From RXIX01 sp003989075 (lineage in GTDB: Bacteria > Pseudomonadota > Gammaproteobacteria > Competibacterales > Competibacteraceae), in contig JAKOYN010000002.1 in assembly GCA_029780415.1 (NCBI GenBank), positions 1 to 49,492 on the forward strand: a stretch of 49,492 nt of DNA. The letters run 5' to 3'. A program made the position numbers and the translations under genes. This document shows positions 26,101 to 34,035 of the stretch, piece after piece. The notes under the pieces were generated by a model that had not been told where the DNA came from, ran no database searches, and worked only from the letters and a program-made list of their open reading frames with translations. Every line of letters starts with the position of its first letter. Position 1 is the stretch's first letter.

Positions 26101-27096
26101 TCGCTCTTGCACTTCACGATTGCGGGGGGCGATCAGATATAAATCCAGTTCAGGCAGCGTAATCGACAGCCCATAAAAGTCAGCGACGCGCTCAACCAGA
26201 CCGAGGGTATCGATCAAGGCCAGGGTCAAGATCGGCATTCCACCGCCGATTTCGGCCACCGTGAGCCGCGCATGGCACCGTTCGCTGGCACGGGCCAGGA
26301 GAGCCAAGGCGATGCGTTGTGCATCTGGATAGCGTTGAGGCAGCGCGGCCAATAGCCAAGCCAGATGCAGGAGATCCAATGTCTCGGCAGGTTCCAGCAG
26401 GGGCTGTAGCAAGGCATCCTGCTTGATGATGCGACGGAGCGCGAATTCCGCTTTATCCTGTTGTACGTCGTGCCAACTGATCGGGAAGTAGTGAAAACCG
26501 GCCTGAGTCAGCTCCCGTTGACGGGCTTTTTCACGATCAAACCGGTCGGCCCCGTCATGGTAGGTTTTGCCTTCGATCTCCAGTGCATAGCGCCTTTCTC
26601 CCTCCAGCACGAAGTCGATGCGCCGTTCCACCCGCTGCGAATCCCGAAAAGGTACTTGGGGTTTCAGGTAACGCAACCCATCCAGACCGCACAGCGGTAC
26701 AAAGACGCGCTCGATAAATTCCCGTTCCGCCCAGTGTTCATCATTCTCATCATTCTCGTCATGTTCCAGCCTATAGTGCTGGAAATAGGCATCAGGCGAG
26801 AGAAATTCCGGGGTCCGTTCAACATCGAGTTGCAGCAACTGCCTCAAAAGAGCGTCTGGTTTAGTTTGCCAGTAGTCGTAGGTTTGGTACTGGCCGGCTT
26901 CATAATTGAGTTGTGTAGGAGACTGAAAAGTACAGGTAACGCGTGCAGGAGCCTGTTCGGCAGCGGCCTTGAGGACGGTAAATCGCAGCGACAACGGCAG
27001 CGCACCCAGCGGTTCCTGCGGCGTTGCGCCCAACAAGGTGCAGCCGCACAGGTGATAACTCAATAGCCAGAGGTCGGCGGCGGTATTATTCACCAC
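23149..27096 (-). CDS. Nuclease-RecQ-type helicase fusion
   Basis: A 1315-residue protein, about twice the length of E. coli RecQ. The N-terminal region contains a DUF559/Vsr-like PD-(D/E)XK candidate (RRIDFVLEGE with D161, then LEIEGK with E175 and K177). The RecQ core has Walker A LPTGFGKS (454-461), IDEAHCVSEWGHD (DEAH 559-562) and ATKGFGMGINK with QEAGRAGRA in domain 2. A zinc ribbon (CPQC ... CRDC) is inserted inside domain 2, and the RecQ zinc site CGFCDVC follows. The C-terminus is helical. The GTG start overlaps the TPR gene's stop by 7 bases. An architecture of nuclease plus RecQ suggests DNA end processing or phage defence rather than ordinary RecQ repair; this is inference. Confidence 0.85.
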   Translation of the reverse strand: MVNNTAADLWLLSYHLCGCTLLGATPQEPLGALPLSLRFTVLKAAAEQAPARVTCTFQSPTQLNYEAGQYQTYDYWQTKPDALLRQLLQLDVERTPEFLSPDAYFQHYRLEHDENDENDEHWAEREFIERVFVPLCGLDGLRYLKPQVPFRDSQRVERRIDFVLEGERRYALEIEGKTYHDGADRFDREKARQRELTQAGFHYFPISWHDVQQDKAEFALRRIIKQDALLQPLLEPAETLDLLHLAWLLAALPQRYPDAQRIALALLARASERCHARLTVAEIGGGMPILTLALIDTLGLVERVADFYGLSITLPELDLYLIAPRNREVQERLLHQVLQSDREPHERLDAPHTAVHLNIADVLPVDFPEDALRVTVSTCVDTSASRTFDDLSGWGQRVAARWQRLPTQLPMPIKLARPILDYFARRYFQVPELKDQQIDLLKRSLRGQDAIGILPTGFGKSLVFQLYALLSLHVSLVISPLKALIQDQVGALHRLGWTCVDSILSTDGAGQRQRRLDDLFHNQRYRLFYIAPERLQIKTFNDELRASLADTPLGALVIDEAHCVSEWGHDFRPAYLQIPRLRRLLEESARRRVPLLALTATASPLVRADMLDTLQLAPDDLLQTASSDRRNISLSVHPVPAEAGAKSKALAHLLTDDLPRALGQPYGFACREANDDRYRKAGIVFAIYADPHGRTTFAEGTAQIAAELRRTLGFSKDQIRSHASRVPKVCPQCGSHDYWKATPQEAAQASFGRDAHKCRDCSEVFAQPQRVADWDTTLQQHHEDFQQDRFPLLVATKGFGMGINKRNVSFVVHHAFASGLEGYYQEAGRAGRANQRAHVALLYIPPTEACIRDTIDQGEMPRCMTDPDSFKFRKCPHPYSLKVLCDFSHQARFIQDSYPGVEADCETAYAVYRRLKAGKPLASYDDYIPSKHGSDGANDASDADRKQTVYQLALYRLQQLGIVRSYTLQYSGLKSWQFEVEFEVHWQPQALLVHVERFLERGRRRDVDDITAPMQTLAELATQCGIPPWPAEHTRPEIALLKKAIGTLLRRVYSRVRTMRLQMLRNELDYVRAAENICRRVTLLNLFNKDVVPDDYRCGFCDVCVPDLDFKQERATDPGGNVDLDELVRRLNDLLRAAEPEEPAALHDFIRQVLDRDVSKGMLARATRHLEGDPTSLPALYLAGALSWQIPARQRQAFSYFRTGFKEGRQQGLTLDTLLVLFYRAGAEIDAEEAVRWLNDLNLCTTDPGALLRWIQTCEPLLGRDSPAYRALYGIAKVRTLRRLSDPLQQLKTLATKWQIPPTGMSCQHPAPSLP

Positions 27097-28799
27097 CCCA
27101 GCCGCTCCTGTACCTTTCGCAAATACGGACTGTCTGGATTTTTATCCAGCGACTCGCGCCAGATTTTTTTAGCCTCATCGCGCTGGCCTGCAGCCCACAG
27201 CACTTCGCTCAGATGCGCGGCAATTTCGGGGTCGGGATTGAGCTGATAGGCGCGGCGCAGAAATTCCAGCGCCTTGGTGAAATCGCCCAGCCGGAATTGC
27301 ACCCAGCCCATGCTATCCAGCACCGCCGCATCATCGGGCAACAGTGCCAATGCCTGTTCAATATAGCCCAGCGCCTCCTGATAGCGGTCAGTGCGATCCG
27401 CCAGGGTATAACCCAGTGCATTCAGCGCTTGGGCGTTTTTCGCATCCTTGGCCAGAATGGCGCGCAGATCGCTTTCCAGAATATCCATACGATCAATCTT
27501 TTCAGCGGCCAGTGCCCGCGCATACAGCAAATCCGGATCGTTGGCCAGTTCGCGCAGTGCCGCATCCAGCACGGCAAAGGATTCCGGATAATGCCCGGCT
27601 TCACGCAGGGCATCGGCCTGCGCGACATATAGCGCCACGCTGCTTTGTGGATTATTGCGGCGCAGTGCGCTGAAATGCTGCTCGGCAGCAGCCAGATCGC
27701 CGCCCTTGGCCAGCATCACGCCTACGCGCATTTGCGCGGTCAGATAACGCTCATCATCAGCCACCCGGCCATACCATTCGCGCGCCCGCGCATAATCGCC
27801 GCGCTGTTCCTCCAGCCGGCCCAGTTCAAAATAGGCATCGGCCAGCCGGGTACTGCGCTTGATCAATTCCAGGAAATAGCTTTCCGCCAGATCGAACTGA
27901 CGGGTTTCAGCGGCGAGCAGGCCAAGAGCGTAGAGCGAATCGGTGTCCTTGGGATTCTGATTGAGCAGGGTGGCGAATTCGCGGCGGGCCTTGTCCAACT
28001 GCCCGGATTCAATCAGCAAGCGTGCATAGCTCATGCGCAGGTTGCGATCACGCGGCATCGCCGCTACCGCGCGGGTCAGGCTGGCCAGGGCTGCATCACG
28101 CTGACCCTGTTCGAGCAGAATGCGTGTGCGCAACAGGTGCGCCGGCGCCAGCTTGGCATCCTGGGCCAGAGCCAGATCCAGGCCGGCCAGCGCCTGCTCG
28201 CGATCGCCGGCAGACAGCGCCAGCAGCGCATAGTAATACTGGGCAAAGGCCGAGCGCGGGTTGCGGTCGCGGAACTGGCGCATCACCTGCAAGGCCAGCG
28301 CCTTGTCATCAATCTGGCTCAGCAGCGAGGCCACCGTGGCATAGCCCTGCTGCTTGTCCTTGCGGATGGCCGGGCGGCGGATCGCGTCCAGCAGGTCCAA
28401 TGCTTCGCTGGCCTGGCCGTTGCGCAGCAGCGCCAGCGCCAGCGCCTGCCGCGCCTGATCATCATTCGGGGCCAGTGTTTGCCAGTGCCGCGCCAGACGC
28501 AGGGCAGCAGGGTGATCCTTGACCAGCAGCGCCAGCAGCGCAGCGCGTTCGACGATCTTCGCATCGCTGCTGGACATGGCGACCTGCTGGTAGTATTCCA
28601 GCGCTACATCGAGCTGCTCACGCTTGCCAGCGACTTCCGCCGCCAGAATCTGATACATCAGTTGCGAGCGTTCACTCACCTGCAGCGGCGGACGAATCGG
28701 GAATTCGCTCTCAGCCGGCGCTTGTGCATCCACCACGGTCGCGCAGCCGCTCAGCAGCAGACCGCTCAAACCCAATACCTTCAGCAGGAATCTGTTCAT
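27090..28799 (-). CDS. TPR-repeat outer-membrane lipoprotein
   Basis: A 569-residue protein with a lipoprotein signal peptide (lipobox LLSGC). At least a dozen tetratricopeptide units run to the C-terminus, with repeated A..Y..AL and P.d..a motifs (for example NALGYTLADRTDRYQEAL). This is the protein commonly encoded upstream of lolB and divergent from hemA in gammaproteobacteria. It probably acts as a periplasmic or outer-membrane assembly scaffold. I take the ATG at 28799 rather than TTG 28802. The tnpB element's left end begins essentially at this start codon, so the native upstream region and ribosome site may have been displaced; GGAAAA about 8 bases upstream now lies within the element. 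Confidence 0.92.
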   Translation of the reverse strand: MNRFLLKVLGLSGLLLSGCATVVDAQAPAESEFPIRPPLQVSERSQLMYQILAAEVAGKREQLDVALEYYQQVAMSSSDAKIVERAALLALLVKDHPAALRLARHWQTLAPNDDQARQALALALLRNGQASEALDLLDAIRRPAIRKDKQQGYATVASLLSQIDDKALALQVMRQFRDRNPRSAFAQYYYALLALSAGDREQALAGLDLALAQDAKLAPAHLLRTRILLEQGQRDAALASLTRAVAAMPRDRNLRMSYARLLIESGQLDKARREFATLLNQNPKDTDSLYALGLLAAETRQFDLAESYFLELIKRSTRLADAYFELGRLEEQRGDYARAREWYGRVADDERYLTAQMRVGVMLAKGGDLAAAEQHFSALRRNNPQSSVALYVAQADALREAGHYPESFAVLDAALRELANDPDLLYARALAAEKIDRMDILESDLRAILAKDAKNAQALNALGYTLADRTDRYQEALGYIEQALALLPDDAAVLDSMGWVQFRLGDFTKALEFLRRAYQLNPDPEIAAHLSEVLWAAGQRDEAKKIWRESLDKNPDSPYLRKVQERLGW

Positions 28800-28924
28800 C
28801 AAGATTTTCCGCGAGAAACCCCGGCATTCATGCCGGGGAGGGATAGCGGGCCGTCCGCAAGGACGGCATCTGTTTGGTTAAGCTGTTGCTTCGCAAGGCC
28901 CACAAAATAAAGTATAATTTGTGA

Positions 28925-30073
28925 ATGTCTTGCCGCGCCTACCGTTACCGCTTCTACCCGACGCCCGACCAGGTGATAAACCTGAATCAGACGTTTGGCT
29001 GTGTGCGGTATATCTACAACCGTTCCCTGCGCTATCGGCAGGATGCGTGGTATGAGCGTCAAGAAAATATCTCCTATCCGCAAAGCTCAACGTTGTTGAC
29101 TGCGTGGAAGAAAGAGCCGGAACACGTTTGGCTGAATGAAGTATCCAGCGTGCCGTTGCAGCAGTCGCTGCGCCACTTACAAACGGCATACCGTAACTTC
29201 TTCCAGGGCCGGGCAAAGTATCCGCGCTTCAAGAAAAAGGATGACCAGCAATCAGCGGAATACACCACGTCCGCATTCAAGTGGGACGGTGAATCACTCA
29301 AGCTGGCCAAGCAATCCGAGCCGTTGAACATTCGCTGGTCACGGCGATTCAAAGGCAAGCCCACGACCGTGACCGTTTCCCGCGATACGGCTGGACGGTA
29401 TTTCGTGTCCCTGCTGGTCGAAGAAGAAACAGCCCTGCTGCCCGTGATTAACGCAACCGTCGGGATTGATGTTGGGCTTAAGGATGTAGCGGTAACGTCG
29501 GACGGTGTGGCATATGGCAATCCGCGCCACACAGCCCGATATGCCGCGCGGCTGGCCAAGTACCAAAGGCGCATGGCGCGCAAGCAGAACGGCTCGAAGA
29601 ATCGGCACAAGGCCAAGCTCAAGGTGGCCCGCGTCCACGCCAAGATTACCGATTGCCGCAAAGACTTCACCCATAAATTGACCACTACGCTGATCAACGA
29701 AAACCAAGTGATCTGCCTGGAGAATCTGGCGGTCAAGAATAGGGTCAAAAACCCCACGCTGGCGAAGTCAATCAGTGACGCCAACTGGGATGAATTGGTC
29801 CGCCAACTGGAATACAAGGCCGGCTGGTATGGGCGAACCGTCGTTGCCATTGACCGCTGGTATCCGTCCAGTAAGCGTTGTTCAAGCTGCGGGTACACGC
29901 TGGATAAGCTGGACTTGGCAACCCGGCACTGGGTCTGTCCTGAGTGCAATATGACGCATGACCGCGATGTAAACGCGGCGCGCAATATCAAAGCTGCCGG
30001 GCTGGCAGTGTTAGCCTGTGGAGAGACGGTAAATCCGCTTGTTGCGAAAGCAGCCATCGGTTCGACTCGGTGA
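28925..30073 (+). CDS. tnpB: RNA-guided nuclease TnpB
   Basis: A complete 382-residue TnpB. The split RuvC residues are visible: D182 in GIDVGLKD, E266 in ICLENL and D348 in DRDVNAARNI. The zinc finger CSSC...CPEC (C319, C322, C338, C341) is intact. The N-terminal RYRFYPTPDQ and the helical segment are typical of the family. Known members are guided by an RNA from the element's right end and cut DNA next to a short target motif, which retains the element after transposition. A TATAAT-like box (28914-28919) lies just before the ATG. All catalytic residues are present, so it may be active. Confidence 0.95.
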   Translation: MSCRAYRYRFYPTPDQVINLNQTFGCVRYIYNRSLRYRQDAWYERQENISYPQSSTLLTAWKKEPEHVWLNEVSSVPLQQSLRHLQTAYRNFFQGRAKYPRFKKKDDQQSAEYTTSAFKWDGESLKLAKQSEPLNIRWSRRFKGKPTTVTVSRDTAGRYFVSLLVEEETALLPVINATVGIDVGLKDVAVTSDGVAYGNPRHTARYAARLAKYQRRMARKQNGSKNRHKAKLKVARVHAKITDCRKDFTHKLTTTLINENQVICLENLAVKNRVKNPTLAKSISDANWDELVRQLEYKAGWYGRTVVAIDRWYPSSKRCSSCGYTLDKLDLATRHWVCPECNMTHDRDVNAARNIKAAGLAVLACGETVNPLVAKAAIGSTR

Positions 30074-30158
30074 AGCAGGAAATCTTGATAGTGATGTCAG
30101 GAATCCCCGTCCTTACTTCGACTGCGCTCAGTACCAGTCAGGGCGGGGAGGATGTCAA
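30000..30158 (+). ncRNA. Candidate omega RNA (right-end RNA guiding TnpB)
   Basis: TnpB guide RNAs span the 3' part of tnpB and the right end, with the guide just beyond the element terminus. Here the terminal hairpin 30105-30148 and the end GGATGTCAA (to about 30158) occupy that place, so the guide would begin with ACACCAGACTG or nearby bases. The extent is inferred from family knowledge; no promoter is seen. Confidence 0.4.
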
Positions 30159-30364
30159 CACCAGACTGTATATCGTGATCGCGCGGCCACGATGGGAGCC
30201 GCCACAAGTGAAGTTGCACGCGCACGTTGCGCCCGGAGTGCGGCGCGCCTGCGTGGGAATTCAAGTGCCTTAATATAACCCAACGCAGCTATGACCTTGT
30301 CATCCGCCGCTTTTATCCCGCAAAATTCCCCAGATTTTCCACCCCTCCGCACCGCAGACCCATC

Positions 30365-31633
30365 ATGTCCCTGCTGGCCCTTGGCCTGAATCACCAGACC
30401 GCCCCCATCGGTGTCCGCGAGCGGATCGCCTTTACCTCCGAGTGCCTGCTCCCGGCGCTGCACGATCTGCGTGCCCGCGGCGGCGCCCACGAGGCGGCGA
30501 TCCTGTCGACCTGCAATCGCACCGAGCTGTATTGCCACCTGCGGGACAACGATGGTCAGCAGGTGGTCGAATGGTTGGCCGAGTATCACCTGCTGCACGG
30601 CATCGACCTGCGTCCCTATCTATACCAGCATACCGACCAGCGCGCGGTACGCCATCTGCTGCGGGTCGCCTCAGGACTGGATTCGCTGGTGCTGGGCGAG
30701 CCGCAGATTCTCGGCCAGGTCAAGGCCGCCTATCAGGCCGCTAACAGCGCTGGCACCCTCGGCGCACTGCTGGAGCGCCTGTTCCAGCACACCTTCGCCG
30801 TGGCCAAGCAGGTACGCACCGATACCCGCATCGGCGCCAGTCCGGTGTCGGTGGCCTTCGCAGCGGTGGGCCTGGCCAAGCAGATTTTCGCCGATCTGCC
30901 ACGGCGCACCGCGCTGCTGATCGGCGCCGGCGACACCATCGAACTGGTCGCCCGCCATCTGCATGAGAATGCCCTCGGCCGGCTGATCGTCGCCAATCGC
31001 ACCCTGGAGCGCGCCCATGAACTGGTGGCGCCCTTCAACGGCTACGCCATCGCCCTGGATGACATCCCGGCGCATCTCGGCGAGGCCGACATGGTCATCA
31101 CCGCCACCGCCAGCCCGGGCCTGCTGCTGGAGGCACCCCTGGTGCGCCGCTGCCTGAAACAGCGCCGCCATGGGCCAATGTTCATGGTCGATCTGGCGGT
31201 ACCGCGCGACATCGACCCGACGGTAGCCGAACTGGACGATGTGTATCTGTACACCGTCGATGACCTGAAGGACATCATTCAGGAGAATCTGCGCTCACGC
31301 CAAGCCGCCGCTGCCCAGGCCGAGGACATCATCGACAGCCAGGTCGAGCACTTCATGGCCTGGCTGCGCACCCAGGACAGCGCCGCCAGCATCCGCGCCC
31401 TGCGCCAGCGTGCCGAAATGCTGCGCGATGAGGCTCTGGCCCGCGCCCAGCGCCAGCTCGCCCAGGGCAAGGATCCGGCCGAGGTGCTCAGCGTCCTCGC
31501 TCATACCCTGACCAACAAGCTGATTCACGCACCTTGCGCCGGCCTGCGCACGGCCGCCGCCGAAGGCGATGCCGAGACGCTGGCCCTGTTGCGCAACCTT
31601 TACCGCCTCCACGACGGCACGCCCCGCCCATGA
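30365..31633 (+). CDS. hemA: Glutamyl-tRNA reductase
   Basis: The first committed step of C5-pathway tetrapyrrole synthesis, reducing Glu-tRNA to glutamate-1-semialdehyde. The 422-residue product starts MSLLALGLNHQTAP at the ATG at 30365. The catalytic cysteine lies in LSTCNRTELY, SGLDSLVLGEPQILGQVK follows, and a Rossmann NADPH site (LIGAGDTIELVARHL) occupies the middle, with a helical dimerisation domain at the end. The 200 bases upstream (30159-30364) hold no gene; TATAAC at 30274-30279 is a weak -10 candidate. The stop overlaps the prfA start (ATGA). Confidence 0.97.
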   Translation: MSLLALGLNHQTAPIGVRERIAFTSECLLPALHDLRARGGAHEAAILSTCNRTELYCHLRDNDGQQVVEWLAEYHLLHGIDLRPYLYQHTDQRAVRHLLRVASGLDSLVLGEPQILGQVKAAYQAANSAGTLGALLERLFQHTFAVAKQVRTDTRIGASPVSVAFAAVGLAKQIFADLPRRTALLIGAGDTIELVARHLHENALGRLIVANRTLERAHELVAPFNGYAIALDDIPAHLGEADMVITATASPGLLLEAPLVRRCLKQRRHGPMFMVDLAVPRDIDPTVAELDDVYLYTVDDLKDIIQENLRSRQAAAAQAEDIIDSQVEHFMAWLRTQDSAASIRALRQRAEMLRDEALARAQRQLAQGKDPAEVLSVLAHTLTNKLIHAPCAGLRTAAAEGDAETLALLRNLYRLHDGTPRP

Positions 31634-32712
31634 ACCCATCGATGCTCGCCAAGCTGGAACAGCTGGCCGCCCGCCACGAAGAAGTCGGCGCCCTGCTGGC
31701 TGAACCGGACATCATCGGCGATAACGATCGCTTCCGCGCCCTGTCGCAGGAATACGCGCAACTGGAACCGGTCGCGCAGGGTTTCCGCGCCTATCGCCAG
31801 GTGCTCGATGACCTGACGGCAGCCCGCGAAATGGCCAGCGATCGCGATCCCGAGCTGCGCGCCCTGGCCCAGGATGAGCTGCTCGACGCCGAAACCCGCC
31901 GCGCCACGCAGGAACGGGCACTGCAACTGCTGCTGCTGCCGCGCGATCCGCACGACGCCGGCAACCTGTTCCTGGAAATTCGCGCTGGCACCGGCGGCGA
32001 TGAGGCGGCGCTGTTTGCCGGCGATCTGCTGCGCATGTACGCCCGCTATGCCGAACTGCGCGGCTGGACTCTGGAACTGCTCAGCGACAGTCCCGGCGAG
32101 CATGGCGGCTACAAGGAAGTCATCAGCCGCGTCATCGGTCAGGGCGCCTATTCGCGGCTGAAATTCGAATCCGGCACCCATCGCGTGCAGCGGGTACCGG
32201 CCACCGAGGCGCAGGGGCGTATTCACACCTCAGCGGCTACGGTAGCGGTGCTGCCGGAGCTGGCCGAGGTCGAACAGGTCGATATCAACCCCGGCGATCT
32301 GCGCATCGACACCTATCGCGCCTCGGGCGCCGGCGGCCAGCACGTCAACAAGACCGATTCCGCCATTCGCATCACCCATCTGCCCAGCGGCATCGTGGTG
32401 GAATGCCAGGACGAGCGCTCGCAGCATAAGAACCGCTCGCGGGCCATGTCCCTGCTGCAGGCCAAATTGCTGGCGGCGGAACGGGAAAAGCAGACCAGCG
32501 CCCAGGCGCACAGCCGCAAGTTGCAGGTCGGCAGCGGCGACCGCTCCGAGCGCATCCGCACCTACAATTTTCCGCAGGGCCGCATCACCGACCACCGCAT
32601 CAACCTGACGCTGTACAAACTCGGCGATGTGCTGGAAGGCCATCTTGACCCAATCATTGAGCCGCTGATCAACGAATATCAGGCCGACCAGCTCGCTGCG
32701 CTGGCCGAATAG
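31630..32712 (+). CDS. prfA: Peptide chain release factor 1
   Basis: A 360-residue RF1 that reads UAA and UAG stops. It has the tripeptide anticodon PAT in RVPATEAQGRIHTSA and the catalytic GGQ in GAGGQHVNKTDSAIR, the substrate for methylation by the downstream PrmC. RIRTYNFPQGRITDHR is family-typical. The ATG at 31630 overlaps the hemA stop, which supports it over upstream in-frame codons. hemA-prfA-prmC form one operon. Confidence 0.97.
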   Translation: MNPSMLAKLEQLAARHEEVGALLAEPDIIGDNDRFRALSQEYAQLEPVAQGFRAYRQVLDDLTAAREMASDRDPELRALAQDELLDAETRRATQERALQLLLLPRDPHDAGNLFLEIRAGTGGDEAALFAGDLLRMYARYAELRGWTLELLSDSPGEHGGYKEVISRVIGQGAYSRLKFESGTHRVQRVPATEAQGRIHTSAATVAVLPELAEVEQVDINPGDLRIDTYRASGAGGQHVNKTDSAIRITHLPSGIVVECQDERSQHKNRSRAMSLLQAKLLAAEREKQTSAQAHSRKLQVGSGDRSERIRTYNFPQGRITDHRINLTLYKLGDVLEGHLDPIIEPLINEYQADQLAALAE

Positions 32713-32742
32713 GCCACAGTTCACCGCGCCACCAGCACTGCC

Positions 32743-33591
32743 ATGTATCCGACCAGCCTGCGCACGCTGCTTGACGAGGCCACCCGCTGCCTGGCGGCGG
32801 TCAGCGATACACCGCGCCTGGATGCCGAAGTACTGCTGGCAGCGGCGCTGCAGCGACCGCGCAGCTACCTGTTCACCTGGCCGGAGCGGGTGCCGGAACC
32901 GGCGCAGGCCGCGCGCTTTGCTGCCTGGCTGGAACGCCGCCGGCAGGGTGAACCGATTGCCTATCTGCTCGGCCAGCGTGAGTTCTGGTCGCTGGAACTG
33001 CGTGTTACTCCTGATACCCTGATCCCGCGCCCGGAAACTGAATTGCTGGTTGAACTGGCCCTGGATCGGCTGCCGGCAGATCAGGCGCTGACCGTGGCCG
33101 ATCTGGGTACCGGCAGTGGCGCCATTGCGCTGGCGCTGGCGCGGGAACGGCCGCGAGCACGGCTGATTGCGACCGATCGCAGCGCGGCGGCGCTGGCCGT
33201 GGCCCGCGATAATGCCCAGCGGTTGGGCATGGCCCAGATTGAATTTCGCCAGGGCGACTGGTGCGCGGCACTGGCCGGGGAGCGTTGCGCACTGATCGCC
33301 GCCAATCCGCCGTATCTGGCTGCCGCCGATCCACACGCGCAGCGCGGCGACCTGCGTTTTGAACCCCGTCAGGCACTGGTTGCCGGCCCCGATGGACTGG
33401 AAGCGCTGCGCGTCATCATTGCCACAGCGCCGGATGTATTGACATCGGGCGGCTGGCTGCTGCTGGAACACGGTTACGATCAGGGCGAGGCGGTGCCGGC
33501 GCTGCTGCGGGAACGGGGATTTGTGGCGGTCGGCCAGCATCGCGACGGCGCTGGACTCAGTCGCGTCAGCAGCGGGCGCTGGTCGGCTTGA
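32743..33591 (+). CDS. prmC: Release factor glutamine methyltransferase
   Basis: A 282-residue SAM enzyme that methylates the GGQ glutamine of RF1 and RF2. The N-terminal helical substrate domain is followed by LIPRPETELLVE, motif I ADLGTGSGAIALALA and the catalytic NPPY (AANPPYLAA). The C-terminal LLLEHGYDQG is also typical. It starts 30 bases after prfA and its last 26 bases overlap a convergent phage-like ORF. Confidence 0.97.
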   Translation: MYPTSLRTLLDEATRCLAAVSDTPRLDAEVLLAAALQRPRSYLFTWPERVPEPAQAARFAAWLERRRQGEPIAYLLGQREFWSLELRVTPDTLIPRPETELLVELALDRLPADQALTVADLGTGSGAIALALARERPRARLIATDRSAAALAVARDNAQRLGMAQIEFRQGDWCAALAGERCALIAANPPYLAAADPHAQRGDLRFEPRQALVAGPDGLEALRVIIATAPDVLTSGGWLLLEHGYDQGEAVPALLRERGFVAVGQHRDGAGLSRVSSGRWSA

Positions 33592-33901
33592 AGGTTTCAA
33601 GCGGGGCTTGCTTCAGATATTCGCGCACCCGGTCGAAGTCGGCCTGTGACCAGCGCAGCCACGGGGCATCCGCCTTGTTTAGCGGCTCCTCGGGCAAGGC
33701 CATTATTAAGGCATCGCGGATCGCGTCCAGCCGGGCAAGGCCGCGCTGGGTGACGGCTTCGATGTGGTCGCATCGCCATGGATCATGATGCGGCTGCCAG
33801 ATATCCGCCTCGGGCTGTTCACCAAGGGCCTTGTACAGCCCGTCCAGCACATGATCGGTCTGGCAGCATGTCAGCGGGTCAAGATCAAAGAGAAGAGGCA
33901 T
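33566..33901 (-). CDS. Hypothetical phage-associated protein
   Basis: A 111-residue ORF with an ATG start, running from beside the small-RNA promoter into the 3' end of prmC (26-base convergent overlap). It has many Asp, Leu and Trp residues (DIWQPHHDPWRCDHIE, DAPWLRWSQADFDRVREYLK), and I see no known motif. It lies between a structural RNA and a phage-like gene on the same strand, so I treat it as part of the phage remnant. The overlap with prmC suggests that its end was fixed by the insertion junction. Confidence 0.5.
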   Translation of the reverse strand: MPLLFDLDPLTCCQTDHVLDGLYKALGEQPEADIWQPHHDPWRCDHIEAVTQRGLARLDAIRDALIMALPEEPLNKADAPWLRWSQADFDRVREYLKQAPLETFKPTSARC

Positions 33902-33915
33902 TTTGGGTGTCTTTG

Positions 33916-33924
33916 TGGTATGAT
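33916..33924 (+). promoter_or_regulatory. Extended -10 promoter of candidate sRNA
   Basis: TGGTATGAT matches the extended -10 consensus TGnTATAAT with one change. No good -35 hexamer is present, which is tolerated for extended -10 promoters. Predicted transcription start is near 33931. Confidence 0.55.
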
Positions 33925-33930
33925 ACTTAT

Positions 33931-34035
33931 CAGCAGGCCATTCAACCTTGAGATTACGCGAACCGAAAGCGCCTCAAGCGTATCCTTCGTCACAGCAGTA
34001 ACCTGGACGAGGGGACTTGAATGGCCTGTTTTTTT
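33931..34035 (+). ncRNA. Structured small RNA, C4 antisense-RNA-like
   Basis: About 105 bases run from the predicted start to a T7 run at 34029-34035. A perfect 12-bp closing stem (CAGGCCATTCAA 33934-33945 with TTGAATGGCCTG 34017-34028) is followed directly by the T-run, so the stem doubles as terminator. Inside are two arms. The first is CTTGAG 33947-33952 with CTCAAG 33973-33978, capped by CGC/GCG. The second is TCCTTCGTC 33983-33991 with GACGAGGGGA 34006-34015, extended by CAG/CTG. This three-way junction resembles the P1/P7 C4 antisense RNA that controls antirepressor synthesis, and the phage setting fits. Identity with that family is unproven. Confidence 0.62.

Larger units (their letters stand above)
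28800..30158 (+). mobile_element. IS200/IS605-type TnpB-only element (IS1341-like)
   Basis: The left end holds two hairpins: CCCCGGCA..TGCCGGGG (28819-28838), and GCCGTCC..GGACGGC about 10 bases later, joined by AGGGATAGCGG. The right end follows tnpB with the hairpin CCCCGTCCT..AGGGCGGGG (30105-30148) and the conserved-looking terminus GGATGTCAA. There is no tnpA inside, so movement would need a transposase in trans. Exact boundaries are inferred; this family makes no target duplication. Confidence 0.75.

Noticed and set aside
26740..26768. Short tandem of the DEND-encoding codons in the RecQ-like gene
   Set aside because: Only about two and a half units; a small codon-level expansion at a surface loop, not a repeat element or phase-variable tract.
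27645..28910. 421-residue plus-strand frame opposite the TPR gene
   Set aside because: A shadow frame: the TPR repeats on the other strand explain the sequence, and the frame runs into the transposon end.
33931..34035. Retron-type msr-msd reading of the structured RNA
   Set aside because: The closing inverted repeats would fit, but no reverse transcriptase gene is nearby and the T-run terminator argues for a plain small RNA.
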